Shown piece by piece: positions 25,101-34,304 of a stretch of DNA of 64,000 nucleotides (its first letter is position 1; every line of letters begins with the position of its first letter). The stretch is taken from NCBI GenBank assembly GCA_947626285.1, contig CANQRR010000008.1, forward strand, positions 1 through 64,000. The letters run 5' to 3'. Under the pieces are notes generated by a model. That model searched no databases and had not been told where the DNA came from. It was given only the letters and a program-made list of their open reading frames with translations. Source of the stretch: an uncultured Lachnospiraceae bacterium (GTDB lineage Bacteria; Bacillota; Clostridia; Lachnospirales; Lachnospiraceae). The position numbers and the translations under genes were made by a program.

Positions 25101-26469
25101 CGTGCGCTCTCTCATCGCGGCGATTCGTGTGCGCACACAGCATGATCTGGAACCGCGCAGGATCGTCCCAGCGAACATCAACCGCGTCATTTTCACAAAG
25201 GAGATGCGCAAAGAATACACGATCCTCTGCCCGCAGATGTCTCCGATCCACTTCCATATGCTGGAGGCGGCGATGAACGCGAGCGGATACCACATTGAAT
25301 TGCTGCGAAATGATAACCGCAAAGCGATCGATACCGGATTGAAGTACGTCAACAACGACGCCTGCTATCCGTCTCTGATGGTAGTCGGACAGGTGATGGA
25401 CGCCCTGCTCTCCGGGAAGTATGACTTAAGCCGCACCGCCGTGATCATGACACAGACCGGCGGCGGCTGCCGTGCGTCCAACTATGTCGGTTTCATCCGC
25501 CGCGCATTGCAGAAGGCGGGTATCCTGAACGTCCCGGTCATCTCGCTGAATCTGAGCAGCCTCGAGAGCAATCCCGGCTTCACGCTCAGCTATCAGCTCA
25601 TCAAGCGCTGTATGTTCGCGCTGGTATTCGGCGATATCTTCATGCGCTGCCTTTACCGCATGCGCCCCTATGAGAAGGAGCCGGGTTCCGCGAATGCGCT
25701 CTTCCACCGCTGGGAGGACCGCTGTTGCGAGTTTGTATCGGGCAAGCCCTCCTACACCGCGTTCAAGAAGATGTGCCGCGAGATCGTCCACGATTTCGAC
25801 AATCTTCCGATCACCGACGAGCAGAAGCCAAAGGTCGGCGTGGTCGGCGAGATCCTCGTGAAGTTCATGCCGGCGGCAAACAACCATCTGGTCGATCTTC
25901 TGGAATCGGAAGGCGCGCAGGCGGTCGTTCCGGATCTGATGGACTTCCTGCTCTACTGCTTCTACAACCAGAATTTTAAGAGCGAATATCTCGGGACAAA
26001 GAAAAAGTCCGCGATGATCGCGAACTTCGGCATCTATGTTCTGGAGAAGCTGCGCTCAGCGGCAGCCGCTGAACTGGAGAAGAGCGTTCACTTCGATCCG
26101 CCTACCCAGATCTGGCGCCTGGGCGACATGGCGAAGGACATCGTCTCACTCGGCAACCAAACCGGCGAGGGCTGGTTCCTGACCGGCGAGATGCTGGAGC
26201 TCATCCACTCCGGTGTCAACAATATCGTCTGTACGCAGCCGTTCGCCTGCCTGCCGAATCATGTGGTCGGCAAGGGCGTCATCAAGGAACTGCGCCGCCA
26301 ATACCCGCTGTCGAACATCGTTGCGATCGACTATGATCCGGGCGCCAGCGAGGTCAACCAGCTCAACCGCATCAAGCTGATGCTCTCCACCGCGCAGAAG
26401 CGCCTGAAAGAAGCTGACGCGGCGGCGGAATCCGAAGCGAAAGCTGAAGCCGCAGTTTCAAACGCGTAA
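22168..26469 (+). CDS. Giant 2-hydroxyacyl-CoA dehydratase activase-related protein
   Basis: This 1433-residue protein has two tandem BcrAD/BadFG ASKHA ATPase domains: the first at about 12-265 ([33 protein letters not shown]), the second at about 325-585 ([33 protein letters not shown]). A Cys-rich linker (CKGCTNQC) follows, then a DUF2229 domain (about 680-900) and a C-terminal HgdB-like region with [13 protein letters not shown]. Activases use ATP to push an electron onto dehydratases through a [4Fe-4S] cluster; in this fused class the substrate is unknown. I place the start at the TTG, eight bases after AAGGAGG; the frame is open further upstream, but that crosses the folded leader. No separate dehydratase subunits are near. 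Confidence 0.88.
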   Translation: MSTNTSAVNTIHTLGIDIGSTTVKLAVLSPSRELLFSDYKRHFANIRETLSDLISEAAKLLGNLRVSPVITGSGGLALANHLEIPFVQEVIAVASSLEQYIPQTDVAIELGGEDAKIIYFENGNVEQRMNGICAGGTGSFIDQMASLLQTDAAGLNEYAKNYSSLYSIAARCGVFAKSDIQPLINDGATKEDLSASIFQAVVNQTISGLACGKPIRGHVTFLGGPLHFLSELRQAFIRTLNLDDEHAIEPENSHLFAAIGSALNAKPETTTTLGALQEKLSGPIHMEFEVARMEPLFASQEDYDHFIARQSCHRVATGSLAEYKGNCYLGIDAGSTTTKAALVSEDGTLLYSFYSNNNGNPLRTTITAVQDIYRQLPKDARIAWSCSTGYGEALIKAALLLDEGEVETVSHYYAASFFDPEVDCILDIGGQDMKCIKIKNHTVDSVQLNEACSSGCGSFIETFAKSLNYSVQDFAKAALFAKHPIDLGTRCTVFMNSKVKQAQKEGAEVSDISAGLAYSVIKNALYKVIKVSDASELGRHIVVQGGTFYNDGVLRSFERIAGCEAIRPDIAGIMGAFGAALIARERYQEGAQTMMLSSERIDALQYTTTMAKCKGCTNQCRLTINRFSGGRQYVSGNRCERGIGKERNKDHVPNLFEFKNKLLFSYEPLPEDEAERGIVGIPRVLNMYENYPFWFRFFTELKYRVILSPPSTRKIYELGIESIPSESECYPAKLAHGHVEWLLRKGIKYIFYPCIPYERTEFSDAPNHYNCPIVTSYAENIKNNVEGLRDPSIRFENPFIAFTNLDTVTSRLKDAFPDIPANEVIAAAKAGWEELAHTREAMYQKGQETLKYLEETGRHGIVLAGRPYHIDGEINHGIPELINSFGMAVLTEDSISNLSPVERPLMVLDQWMYHSRLYAAANFVKTREDLDLIQLNSFGCGLDAVTTDEVNDILSNSGKIYTCLKIDEVNNLGAARIRVRSLIAAIRVRTQHDLEPRRIVPANINRVIFTKEMRKEYTILCPQMSPIHFHMLEAAMNASGYHIELLRNDNRKAIDTGLKYVNNDACYPSLMVVGQVMDALLSGKYDLSRTAVIMTQTGGGCRASNYVGFIRRALQKAGILNVPVISLNLSSLESNPGFTLSYQLIKRCMFALVFGDIFMRCLYRMRPYEKEPGSANALFHRWEDRCCEFVSGKPSYTAFKKMCREIVHDFDNLPITDEQKPKVGVVGEILVKFMPAANNHLVDLLESEGAQAVVPDLMDFLLYCFYNQNFKSEYLGTKKKSAMIANFGIYVLEKLRSAAAAELEKSVHFDPPTQIWRLGDMAKDIVSLGNQTGEGWFLTGEMLELIHSGVNNIVCTQPFACLPNHVVGKGVIKELRRQYPLSNIVAIDYDPGASEVNQLNRIKLMLSTAQKRLKEADAAAESEAKAEAAVSNA

Positions 26470-26513
26470 CCGGATGCAATGAGACAGTTTTAAAAAATAT
26501 TTGAATCAAAGAA

Positions 26514-26549
26514 GAGGAGCCGGGCTGTTATTTCACAGCTCGGTTCCTC
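26514..26549 (+). terminator. Terminator after the activase gene
   Basis: A 15-bp stem (26514-26528 with 26535-26549, two G-U pairs, loop TATTTC) lies 45 bp after the stop codon and is followed by a T-rich stretch (AGTTTGTT). It would separate this gene from the converging nitroreductase gene. Confidence 0.65.
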
Positions 26550-26587
26550 AGTTTGTTCCGCTTTGTTTGGGAATGAGCTCATTCAAT

Positions 26588-27109
26588 TCACAGCATCGTC
26601 ACATGGCTGTCCCAATCATACGTATGCGGCTCCTTGCTCGTCGCCTTGTGGCCGAAGGCGATCGCGATCTCGTACTGATAGCCCTCCGGATACTTCAACG
26701 CCTTCGCGAAATAATCCTTCTTCTCGCCGCGTAGAGTGTCCTTGATGCAGCCGATGATCAGGCTGCCGAGGCCGAGGCCTTCCGCTGCCAGAGCCATGTT
26801 CTCCACCGCGATCCCGGCGTCCACCGGGCTCCAGTAGAAATTGCTGTCGCCGCTCAAGATCATCACGACCGGCGCGTCATAATAGAAATTGGCCGGCGCG
26901 CTCTTTCCAGCATTCTTGGTGTCCTCGATCTCCTTAAGCACCGGGTTGCCCTTCTCGATGACTGTAATGTGGATCTCCTGCCTGTTCGCGGCGGTCGGCG
27001 CCTGCAGCCCTGCTTTCACCAGTGTCTCAATCTCCTCTTTTGTCAGCTTTTCATCGCTGTAGCCGCGCGTGGAAAAGCGCTCGTCGATTGCTTTTAAAAC
27101 ATCTGTCAT
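26588..27109 (-). CDS. Nitroreductase family protein
   Basis: This 173-residue FMN-binding protein has the nitroreductase N-terminal RFSTRGYSDEKL, the QAPTAANRQ segment that contacts FMN, and a C-terminal GLGLGSLIIGCI core. It would reduce nitro compounds, quinones or similar electron acceptors with NAD(P)H; the true substrate is unknown. The ATG at 27109 is preceded by AGGAGGG; an upstream in-frame start at 27136 lacks such a site. It lies at the end of a leftward run with ung and ybaK, each separately spaced. Confidence 0.9.
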   Translation of the reverse strand: MTDVLKAIDERFSTRGYSDEKLTKEEIETLVKAGLQAPTAANRQEIHITVIEKGNPVLKEIEDTKNAGKSAPANFYYDAPVVMILSGDSNFYWSPVDAGIAVENMALAAEGLGLGSLIIGCIKDTLRGEKKDYFAKALKYPEGYQYEIAIAFGHKATSKEPHTYDWDSHVTML

Positions 27110-27277
27110 AATAGCATTCCCTCCTGTTTCTTTCATTACATATAAAATAAGTTATACCATATTTTAAACATCAATCCTCCGTCCGTCAACCCAATTTACA
27201 GGACATGTTCTATCCTCCTTGAAGTTTCACATTTCCCTTTCACAAATATCTCCCTCGCGCAGAAACAAACGGAATGA

Positions 27278-27952
27278 CTATACATTCTCGATCTGCCAGT
27301 CGATCGGCGCGATCCCGTGCTGTTCCAGGAATTTGTTTGTCCTGGAGAATGGACGACTCCCGAAAAATCCGCGGTACGCGGACAGAGGACTTGGATGCGG
27401 CGCCTCCAGGATCAGGTGCTTCGGATTGTTCAGCATGGCTTTCTTCATCTGCGCCGGGCGTCCCCAGAGGATGAATACGAGTGGGCGATCGATCTCATTC
27501 AGAATGCGGATCGCCGCGTCGGTGAACTCCTCCCAGCCGATGCCTCTGTGCGAATTTGCCTGATGTGCGCGCACCGTGAGCACTGTGTTCAGAAGCAGTA
27601 CGCCCTGCTTCGCCCACTTTGTCAGATAACCGTTGTTCGGGATGTAACAGCCGCAGTCCTCGTGCAGCTCCTGGTAAATGTTGACGAGCGACGGCGGGAT
27701 CTCTACATCCGGCTTCACAGAGAAACACAGCCCGTGCGCCTGTCCGGGTTCGTGATACGGATCCTGCCCGAGGATCACGGCCTTCACCTCAGAGAGCGGA
27801 GTGAACGCGAACGCGTTAAAAATATCGTCCGCAGGCGGGTAGATCACCGCTGTCCGATACTCTTCGATCACCTTTTTGTATAACTTCGCATAATATGGTT
27901 TGCTGAATTCCGGTTTCAGCGGTGCAAGCCAGTCATTTGAAATCGGCGGCAT
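27278..27952 (-). CDS. ung: Uracil-DNA glycosylase
   Basis: This 224-residue protein is family-1 UNG. It has the water-activating loop [14 protein letters not shown] (catalytic Asp in GQDPY), the uracil-binding segment [16 protein letters not shown], and the DNA-intercalation loop [13 protein letters not shown] with the catalytic His. It removes uracil from DNA in base excision repair. Length is normal and GGAGAG precedes the ATG. Neighbours on the same strand are ybaK upstream and the nitroreductase gene downstream. Confidence 0.96.
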   Translation of the reverse strand: MPPISNDWLAPLKPEFSKPYYAKLYKKVIEEYRTAVIYPPADDIFNAFAFTPLSEVKAVILGQDPYHEPGQAHGLCFSVKPDVEIPPSLVNIYQELHEDCGCYIPNNGYLTKWAKQGVLLLNTVLTVRAHQANSHRGIGWEEFTDAAIRILNEIDRPLVFILWGRPAQMKKAMLNNPKHLILEAPHPSPLSAYRGFFGSRPFSRTNKFLEQHGIAPIDWQIENV

Positions 27953-28041
27953 AGCTATCTCTCCCTTCTTGCCTTTATCCTTTGTTCGCGTATTTTATCT
28001 GTTAAAACATTCTAAATATCTGACCCTGTTTTGATCAATGA

Positions 28042-28515
28042 TCACTCTTTCGTCAGATCTGCCAGTCTGAACGCAACTACTTTCTCCATGTCCTCAAACG
28101 CGATCTCCACCTGGAATCCGACCTTTCCGCCGCTGAACAGGATTCTGTCCAATTTCCCGGCGCTCTCATCGACAAAGGTAGGAAAGCTTTTCTTCATCCC
28201 GATCGGGGAACAGCCTCCGTGCACGTATCCGGTCAGCGGAAGCAGCTCCTTCTGTTTTATCATCGCGATATTTTTCTCCCCGGCTGCCGTGGCTGCTTTC
28301 TTCAGATCCAGCTCCTCTGCCACCGGGATCACGAACACATAGTGCTGTTTCGAGCCACCGACCGCGACCAGCGTCTTAAAGACCTGTCGTACGTCCTCGC
28401 CCAGCAGACGCGCCACCTCGACGCCGTTCGTCTCTCCGCTCGCGGAGTAGTCGTGCGCCGTATACGCGATCTTCCTCTGCTCCAGCACGCGCATCACGTT
28501 TGTTTTCTGTGCCAT
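28042..28515 (-). CDS. ybaK: Cys-tRNA(Pro)/Cys-tRNA(Cys) deacylase YbaK
   Basis: This 157-residue protein belongs to the YbaK/EbsC editing family. Landmarks are KTNVMRVLEQRKIAY at the N-terminus, DVRQVFKTLVAVG with the conserved lysine, and LTGYVHGGCSPIGMKK near residues 98-113. It hydrolyses Cys mischarged onto tRNA-Pro. I use the ATG at 28515, preceded by AAAGGA; the longer open frame upstream has no homology. It lies between ung and the iron transporter gene on the same strand. Confidence 0.93.
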   Translation of the reverse strand: MAQKTNVMRVLEQRKIAYTAHDYSASGETNGVEVARLLGEDVRQVFKTLVAVGGSKQHYVFVIPVAEELDLKKAATAAGEKNIAMIKQKELLPLTGYVHGGCSPIGMKKSFPTFVDESAGKLDRILFSGGKVGFQVEIAFEDMEKVVAFRLADLTKE

Positions 28516-28662
28516 TTTACCGGATCCTTTCTGTACATCGTATATTGTACTCTCATGTAGTTGAACCAGCAACCAACGCGCTCTTTTTAAACAAATCAAC
28601 AATTCCACGCAGCCATCTTACCCTGAGCGACGATTTAATATCTCCTGCGCAGCTATGCCAGA

Positions 28663-31035
28663 TCACAGCGCAAGTACCATGCCGCCGACCAGATGCACGA
28701 GGAAGGCGCAGGCCCACGCGATCGCGCATTGCAGCAGGACGATCCGCAGCGCCCATTTCGCGCCGAGCTCACGCTTCACCGAGGCGATCGCCGCCACGCA
28801 GGGCGTGTACAGCAGGCAGAACACGAGAAGCGACACGGCCGAAAGCGGTGTCAGCACCGCCTGCAGCTTCGCCGTGCTCCCGAACAGCACCGTCATCGTG
28901 GAGACCACGCTCTCCTTCGCCATAAAGCCGGCAATCAGGGATGTGGAGATCCTCCAGTCGCCGAAACCGAGCGGCGCAAAGATCGGGGCAATGTGCCCTG
29001 CGATCACAGCCAGGATACTCTCCTGGGAGTTGGTCACCATACCGAGCTGCAGGTTGAAATTCTGCAGCAGCCAGATCACGATCGTCGCGACAAAGATCAC
29101 AGTGAACGCTCTCTGCAGGAAATCCTTCGCCTTATCCCAGAGGAGCTGGGCCACGTTTTTGATACCCGGCATACGGTAGTTCGGGAGCTCCATGACAAAC
29201 GGCACGGCCTCCCCTTTGAACACCGTATTCTTTGAGATCATCGCCACGATGATGCCAACAAGGATTCCAAGGAAATACAGCCCTACCATCACGAGCGCGG
29301 CGTACTGCGGACAGAAGACCGCCGTGAAGAAACCATAGATCGGCAGCTTGGCCGTGCAGCTCATGAACGGCGTCATCATGATCGTCATCTTTCGGTCACG
29401 CTCCGAAGGCAGCGTCCGGCTCGCCATGACGCCCGGCACCGTACAGCCGAAACCGATCAGCATCGGCACGATACTGCGCCCGGACAGGCCGATCTTTCGC
29501 AGCAGCTTGTCCATGACAAACGCGACGCGCGCCATATATCCGGTATCCTCCAGCAGTGAGAGGAAGAAAAACAGTGTCACGATGATCGGCAGGAAGCTCA
29601 ACACCGTCCCCACACCGTTGAATATCCCATCGATCACGAGCGAATGGATCGCCGCGTTGATATGCCAGGACGTCAGCAGCGCGTCCGTCGCCTGCGTGAG
29701 CCATTCGATAAACGTCTCCAGAATTCCCTGCAGCCAGAGACCGACCACATTGAAAGTCAAATAAAAGATCAGCGCCATGATGGCGACAAACGCCGGGATC
29801 GCCGTGTATTTCCCGGTCAGGACGCGATCGATGCGGCTGCTGCGCAGATGTTCCTTGCTCTCCCGCGGCTTGACGACCGTCTCCGCCACCAGCTTGCGGA
29901 TAAAATCGAAACGCATATCCGCGATCGCCGCCGAGCGGTCCAGCCCGCGCTCCTCCTCCATCTGGCTGATGATGTGCTCGATCATCTCCTGCTCATTCTG
30001 CGAGAGATCAAGCAACTTTAGAACGCGCTCATCGCCTTCGGCAAGCTTGGTCGCCGCGAAGCGTACCGGGATCCCGGCCGCCTTCGCGTGGTCCTCGATC
30101 AGATGCATGATGCCGTGCAGACAGCGGTGCACCGCGCCGCCATCCTCATCCTGACTGCAGAAATCCGTCCGCCCCGGGCGCTCCTGATACTGCGCCACGT
30201 GGACCGCGTGCCGGATGAGTTCGTCCACACCCTCGTTCTTCGCCGCTGAAATCGGAACTACCGGAATACCCAGCATGCGCTCCATATCGTTAATATAGAT
30301 CGATCCGCCGTTTCCGCGCACCTCATCCATCATATTCAACGCCAGCACCATTGGCGTGTCCAGCTCCATGAGCTGCATCGTCAGATAGAGGTTCCGCTCA
30401 ATGTTCGTCGCGTCGACGATGTTGATGATGCCGGTCGGCTTCGAGCCGATGATGTACTGTCTGCTCACGATCTCCTCGCTTGTGTACGGAGAAAGTGAGT
30501 AAATTCCCGGAAGATCCGTGATCTCCGTGTTTGGATAACCTTTGATCACTCCACTCTTGCGGTCCACGGTCACGCCGGGGAAATTGCCGACGTGCTGATT
30601 TGACCCGGTGAGCTGGTTGAAGAGCGTCGTCTTGCCGCAGTTCTGATTGCCCGCCAGCGCGAAGGTCAGCACAGCGCCTTCCGGGAGCGGATTCTCGTCA
30701 GCCTTTACGTGGTAGCGGCCGCCCTCGCCGAGGCCCGGATGTTCCGCGTAGCGATGCGCGCCGCGCTTCTTTCCGTCCGCTGCTCCCGCTGTGCTCTCCG
30801 GAAGCAGCTCAATCTCGATATTCTCCGCATCCGCCAGACGCAGCGTCAACTCATATCCGTGAATCAGAAGCTCCATTGGGTCGCCCATCGGGGCAAACTT
30901 TACCAGTGTGATCTCCGCGCCCGGGATCACGCCCATATCCAAAAAATGCTGTCGCAGCGCGCCCTCGCCGCCCACGGCAGTGATCCGTGCGCTCTTTCCA
31001 ATGCCAAGTTCCCTTAATGTCATGTCTGCTGTCAT
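28663..31035 (-). CDS. feoB: Fused FeoA-FeoB ferrous iron transporter
   Basis: This 790-residue protein joins an N-terminal FeoA SH3-like domain (about 1-78) to FeoB. A His- and Gly-rich linker (80-118) leads to the G-domain with G1 GNQNCGKT, G3 DLPGIYSL and G4 NMMDE, then a GDI-like helical domain and the membrane channel with two gate-type repeats (FGCTVPGVMASR and FMSCTAKLPIYGFF). It imports Fe(II) driven by its GTPase cycle. The start may be 31035 or 31023; GGAG lies just before the first and 12 bases before the second. It begins 31 bp after hisF on the same strand, so it may be read from the hisHF transcript. Confidence 0.93.
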   Translation of the reverse strand: MTADMTLRELGIGKSARITAVGGEGALRQHFLDMGVIPGAEITLVKFAPMGDPMELLIHGYELTLRLADAENIEIELLPESTAGAADGKKRGAHRYAEHPGLGEGGRYHVKADENPLPEGAVLTFALAGNQNCGKTTLFNQLTGSNQHVGNFPGVTVDRKSGVIKGYPNTEITDLPGIYSLSPYTSEEIVSRQYIIGSKPTGIINIVDATNIERNLYLTMQLMELDTPMVLALNMMDEVRGNGGSIYINDMERMLGIPVVPISAAKNEGVDELIRHAVHVAQYQERPGRTDFCSQDEDGGAVHRCLHGIMHLIEDHAKAAGIPVRFAATKLAEGDERVLKLLDLSQNEQEMIEHIISQMEEERGLDRSAAIADMRFDFIRKLVAETVVKPRESKEHLRSSRIDRVLTGKYTAIPAFVAIMALIFYLTFNVVGLWLQGILETFIEWLTQATDALLTSWHINAAIHSLVIDGIFNGVGTVLSFLPIIVTLFFFLSLLEDTGYMARVAFVMDKLLRKIGLSGRSIVPMLIGFGCTVPGVMASRTLPSERDRKMTIMMTPFMSCTAKLPIYGFFTAVFCPQYAALVMVGLYFLGILVGIIVAMISKNTVFKGEAVPFVMELPNYRMPGIKNVAQLLWDKAKDFLQRAFTVIFVATIVIWLLQNFNLQLGMVTNSQESILAVIAGHIAPIFAPLGFGDWRISTSLIAGFMAKESVVSTMTVLFGSTAKLQAVLTPLSAVSLLVFCLLYTPCVAAIASVKRELGAKWALRIVLLQCAIAWACAFLVHLVGGMVLAL

Positions 31036-31066
31036 CTCCGTCTCACTTGCTATGATCGATCCTCGC

Positions 31067-31828
31067 TCACAAACGCACCGACACGCCGCGCCCGCGCAGA
31101 TAACGCTTCACCTCGCGGATCTCCAGCTCCTTGTAGTGGAACAGCGAGGCCGCCAGTGCCGCGTCCGCCTTCCCCTCCGTCAGCGCGTCGTAGAAATGCT
31201 CCATCGTCCCGGCGCCCCCGGAGGCGATGACCGGCACGGAAACGCGCTCCGCGATCGTGCTGGTCAGCTCGATGTCGTACCCGGCTTTCGTGCCGTCGCA
31301 GTCCATGCTGGTGAGCAGGATCTCACCCGCGCCGAGCCGGTCCGCCTGCACTGCCCATGCGACCGCGTCGATCCCCATGTCGACGCGTCCGCCGTTTTTA
31401 TAGATGTTCCATCCGCTCCCGTCCGCACGCCGCTTCGCGTCAATCGCAACGACAACGCACTGGCGCCCGAACTTCTCCGCCGCCTGCCGGATCAGCTCCG
31501 GGTTCTGGATCGCGGCCGAATTGATCGAGATCTTGTCCGCCCCCTCGCGCAGCAGCATACGGAAATCGTCTACCGTGCGAATACCTCCGCCCACGGTAAA
31601 CGGGATAAAGACCTTCTTCGCCACCTCGCGCACCATATCCACGACGGTGTTCCGCGCGTCGGAGGACGCCGTGATGTCGAGAAACACCAGCTCGTCCGCC
31701 CCGGCCTTGTCGTATGCGGCAGCGATCTCGACCGGATCTCCCGCATCCTTCAGATCCACAAAATTAACTCCCTTCACCACGCGCCCGCCATGCACGTCGA
31801 GACAGGGAATGATCCTTTTGGTAAACAT
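31067..31828 (-). CDS. hisF: Imidazole glycerol phosphate synthase cyclase subunit HisF
   Basis: This 253-residue TIM barrel makes imidazole glycerol phosphate and AICAR using ammonia from HisH. The catalytic Asp in [13 protein letters not shown] near residue 11 and the second Asp in [13 protein letters not shown] (about 130) are both present, as are the two phosphate-binding motifs FTVGGGIRT and VIASGGAG. It lies 82 bp after hisH on the same strand. These two genes are separated from the main his cluster at 44.7-50.1 kb. Confidence 0.97.
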   Translation of the reverse strand: MFTKRIIPCLDVHGGRVVKGVNFVDLKDAGDPVEIAAAYDKAGADELVFLDITASSDARNTVVDMVREVAKKVFIPFTVGGGIRTVDDFRMLLREGADKISINSAAIQNPELIRQAAEKFGRQCVVVAIDAKRRADGSGWNIYKNGGRVDMGIDAVAWAVQADRLGAGEILLTSMDCDGTKAGYDIELTSTIAERVSVPVIASGGAGTMEHFYDALTEGKADAALAASLFHYKELEIREVKRYLRGRGVSVRL

Positions 31829-31910
31829 ATCTTCACTCCCATATCCGGCTCTTCGCAGAGAAGAACCCGCCTGTACTCATTATAGTTTTCTTACGCCTTC
31901 CTTATCATTC

Positions 31911-32531
31911 TTATCGCGCTTCACGCGGTATCCCGATAAAATTCTTCAGGATCGTCAGTCCGACATCCCCGCTCTTCTCCGGATGGAACTGGCAGGCGAA
32001 CAAATTGCCCTGCTCGATCGATGCGTGAATGTCCACCGCATACTGCGTGGACGCCTTTACGATCTCCGAATCCTCCGCCTGCAGATAGTAGGAATGCACA
32101 AAGTATACATAGGCTCCTTCCGGAATCCCGGCGAACAGCCTGCCCGGGTGATCGTATTTCAGAGAATTCCAGCCCATGTGCGGAATCTTAAGCCCCGGCG
32201 TTTCCGGAATGTGCACGATCTTTCCCCTGCAAAGGCCTAGCCCTTCCACTCCCGGCGACTCCTCGCTCGACCCAAAGAGAAGCTGAAGTCCAAGGCAGAT
32301 GCCGAGCAGCGGAATCTGCTCTGCGGCCGCCTCGCGGATCACCTCGACCAGCCCATATTGATGCAGCTTTTCCATCGCGTCGCCGAACGCGCCTACGCCG
32401 GGGAGAACGATTCTGTCCGCGGACAGGATCTCATTCCTGTCACGCGTGATCTTCGCATCCTCTCCGAGATAATCAAACGCCTTCTCCACACTTTTCAGGT
32501 TTCCGGCGTCATAGTCAATGATCGCTACCAT
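31911..32531 (-). CDS. hisH: Imidazole glycerol phosphate synthase glutaminase subunit HisH
   Basis: This 206-residue class-I glutamine amidotransferase feeds ammonia to HisF. The nucleophile Cys is in LGICLGLQLLF (about residue 80), and the catalytic His and Glu are in CQFHPEKSG near residues 183-188. The ATG at 32531 is preceded by GGAGG; the open frame upstream has no ribosome binding site. It is the first gene of the hisHF unit. Confidence 0.96.
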   Translation of the reverse strand: MVAIIDYDAGNLKSVEKAFDYLGEDAKITRDRNEILSADRIVLPGVGAFGDAMEKLHQYGLVEVIREAAAEQIPLLGICLGLQLLFGSSEESPGVEGLGLCRGKIVHIPETPGLKIPHMGWNSLKYDHPGRLFAGIPEGAYVYFVHSYYLQAEDSEIVKASTQYAVDIHASIEQGNLFACQFHPEKSGDVGLTILKNFIGIPREAR

Positions 32532-32631
32532 TTTCTCCTCCGTCCCTTCTGTTTCCGAACCGCTCCCATAGAATAAGCAATCCAAAAGGAATCTGCAGAT
32601 CGATCCGGTTTCATTTCAGCACATAAAAGGT

Positions 32632-32668
32632 CCCGTGTATGGTACCGACTGATTATACCATACACGGG
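32632..32668 (-). terminator. Terminator after the polysaccharide deacetylase gene
   Basis: A perfect 13-bp stem (32632-32644 with 32656-32668, CCCGTGTATGGTA and its complement) with an 11-base loop lies 38 bp beyond the deacetylase stop codon. On the minus strand it is followed by ACCTTTTATG. It separates this gene from hisH. Confidence 0.75.
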
Positions 32669-32706
32669 GCTTACTTTCCACCTTTTTCAAAAACGACAGT
32701 ATTTTT

Positions 32707-33462
32707 TTAAAAACGATAATAGGTCTTCCCCTTGCGCGGCTTTGTCTTTCCTTTGTATTTCGCGAGCTGGCTCACCGTCACGAGCTGATATCCCCGCTTT
32801 CTAAGCGCCGGAATGATCTTCTCTGCCGCCACGATCGTCGAATAATGAATGTCGTGCATCAGAATGATATCCCCACTTCTGACGTGATCCAGTACCGCGC
32901 TGACCGTGTGCCCCGGATTTCCGGTATTGGCCCAGTCTCTTGTGTCGATCGACCAGTAGACGGACGGAAGTCCGATCGCAGAGAGTACCCTGCTGTTTGC
33001 CGCTCCGTCCCCGTAGGGGAGTCGGAGCAAAGTCGGCCCACGACCGGCGGCGTTTTTGATATTCCGGCTCGTCCGGGATACCTCAGAGGCGATCGAGGAA
33101 TTGGACAGAGTGCTGAACGCCGCATGGCTGTAAGAGTGATTCCCCAACTCACAGCCCATCTTCGCCATCTTCTTTACCGTTGATTTATGGCTGGGGACAT
33201 TGGACCCCACCATGAAAAAGGTCGCCGTGGCGTGATTCTTTTTCAGGCAGTTCAGAAGACGGTCGGTATACCTCCCGGGTCCGTCGTCAAAAGTAAGCGC
33301 GACCATCGGTTTTTTGGGATTGATCGATGGCTTACTCTCCGATTCACTCTTTTTGTTCTTCGCCTGCGCGGACAGAGGAAGTATAAAAACAATTCCGCAC
33401 AGAAGGGCGATCTTCAGGATCTTATACCACTTTTTCATGATTTTCTCACACAGATTCCTCAT
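32707..33462 (-). CDS. Secreted polysaccharide (peptidoglycan) deacetylase
   Basis: This 251-residue protein has an N-terminal signal or anchor segment (ILKIALLCGIVFILPLSAQA) and a NodB domain. Motif 1 is LTFDDGPGRYT (about 54-64), motif 2 is GNHSYSHAAF (metal-binding H-x3-H), motif 3 is LRLPYGDG, and a late motif is LMHDIHYS. It removes acetyl groups from cell-wall amino sugars outside the membrane, as in lysozyme resistance or spore cortex maturation; which one cannot be told. Two ATGs (33462 and 33438) are possible, neither with a strong ribosome binding site. Confidence 0.92.
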   Translation of the reverse strand: MRNLCEKIMKKWYKILKIALLCGIVFILPLSAQAKNKKSESESKPSINPKKPMVALTFDDGPGRYTDRLLNCLKKNHATATFFMVGSNVPSHKSTVKKMAKMGCELGNHSYSHAAFSTLSNSSIASEVSRTSRNIKNAAGRGPTLLRLPYGDGAANSRVLSAIGLPSVYWSIDTRDWANTGNPGHTVSAVLDHVRSGDIILMHDIHYSTIVAAEKIIPALRKRGYQLVTVSQLAKYKGKTKPRKGKTYYRF

Positions 33463-33505
33463 ACAGATTTAAGCTTCCGCTGTGCGTATCTTCACAGCTT
33501 CGATA

Positions 33506-34147
33506 CTACAGTTTTGAATAGCCGAAGCTGTTCACGATCGCATCGATCTTCTCCTTGCGCGCACACATCGGGCAGTTCGCCGCTTCGTATGTTTTGTAGC
33601 CCGGCAGATCGTCCCCACCGAAAATGTAGTTGACTTCGATTCCCTGCACATGATCGCTCGCGCTGAAGATCGCGGATACGCCGTCCACGATGCCGCCGTA
33701 GTACTGCACACACTCGACCGCCCTTGCGATCGTGCGCCCGGTCGTCGCGGAAGCAAGGAGCAGAATACAGTGTTTTCCGTCGATCATCATCTGCATATTG
33801 TCGCGGAAGATGAGCTGCCCGCCCGGATTCATCTCCGGCGTGACGATGTACATGGTCTGGTGCTGATTCAGCGACATGATGCCGGACGCCGTCAGATCAT
33901 CCGCGAGATAGGCCCCGATGACCTCGCAGCCGTCCATACAGATGATCGTGTCGATGTAGGTGCTCGTCGAATACTTCCTGGCAAGCACGGAAGCTGCGGC
34001 CGCCGCTTCACTCTTTCTGGATTTCATGATCGTCATATCCACATAGTAATTGATGTGGGAGTGGTTGGTCGCGAAATGTCCAGGAATCACACGGATGATC
34101 GCATTTTTGTTGATCTGTGAATGAATCTTCGTCGCTCTGCTTTCCAT
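33506..34147 (-). CDS. Phosphoribosyltransferase-like protein (OPRT-like)
   Basis: This 213-residue protein looks like a type-I phosphoribosyltransferase of the orotate PRTase-like group. It has the strand and loop IDTIICMDGCEVIGAYLADDL in place of the usual PRPP loop and a later CILLLASATTGRTIARAVE segment at the place of the VDDVITTG-type PRPP motif, but without the standard acidic pair. A Cys-x2-Cys near the end (NCPMCARKEK) suggests metal binding. The substrate is unknown and catalysis may be lost or altered. The ATG at 34147 follows CGGAGG by eight bases. It stands alone between the deacetylase and the NlpC/P60 gene. Confidence 0.65.
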   Translation of the reverse strand: MESRATKIHSQINKNAIIRVIPGHFATNHSHINYYVDMTIMKSRKSEAAAAASVLARKYSTSTYIDTIICMDGCEVIGAYLADDLTASGIMSLNQHQTMYIVTPEMNPGGQLIFRDNMQMMIDGKHCILLLASATTGRTIARAVECVQYYGGIVDGVSAIFSASDHVQGIEVNYIFGGDDLPGYKTYEAANCPMCARKEKIDAIVNSFGYSKL

Positions 34148-34233
34148 AAAAGATACCTCCGAAATTTTAGTCACCTGCACAGCTTTCGGGTGCGGCGCCG
34201 TTTCTGTATATCGTTATGTCTATCATACACAAT

Positions 34234-34267
34234 ATAGCCTGAAAATTCAAGGAAATTTTCAGGCTAT
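34234..34267 (-). terminator. Terminator-like hairpin after the NlpC/P60 gene
   Basis: A perfect 14-bp stem (34234-34247 with 34254-34267, ATAGCCTGAAAATT and its complement) with the loop CAAGGA lies 38 bp past the NlpC/P60 stop codon. There is no T-run on the minus strand, so it may also act as an mRNA-stabilising end. Confidence 0.6.
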
Positions 34268-34304
34268 TGCACAAAATTTTGGAAAAATGTATCGCGAAAC
34301 TTTC

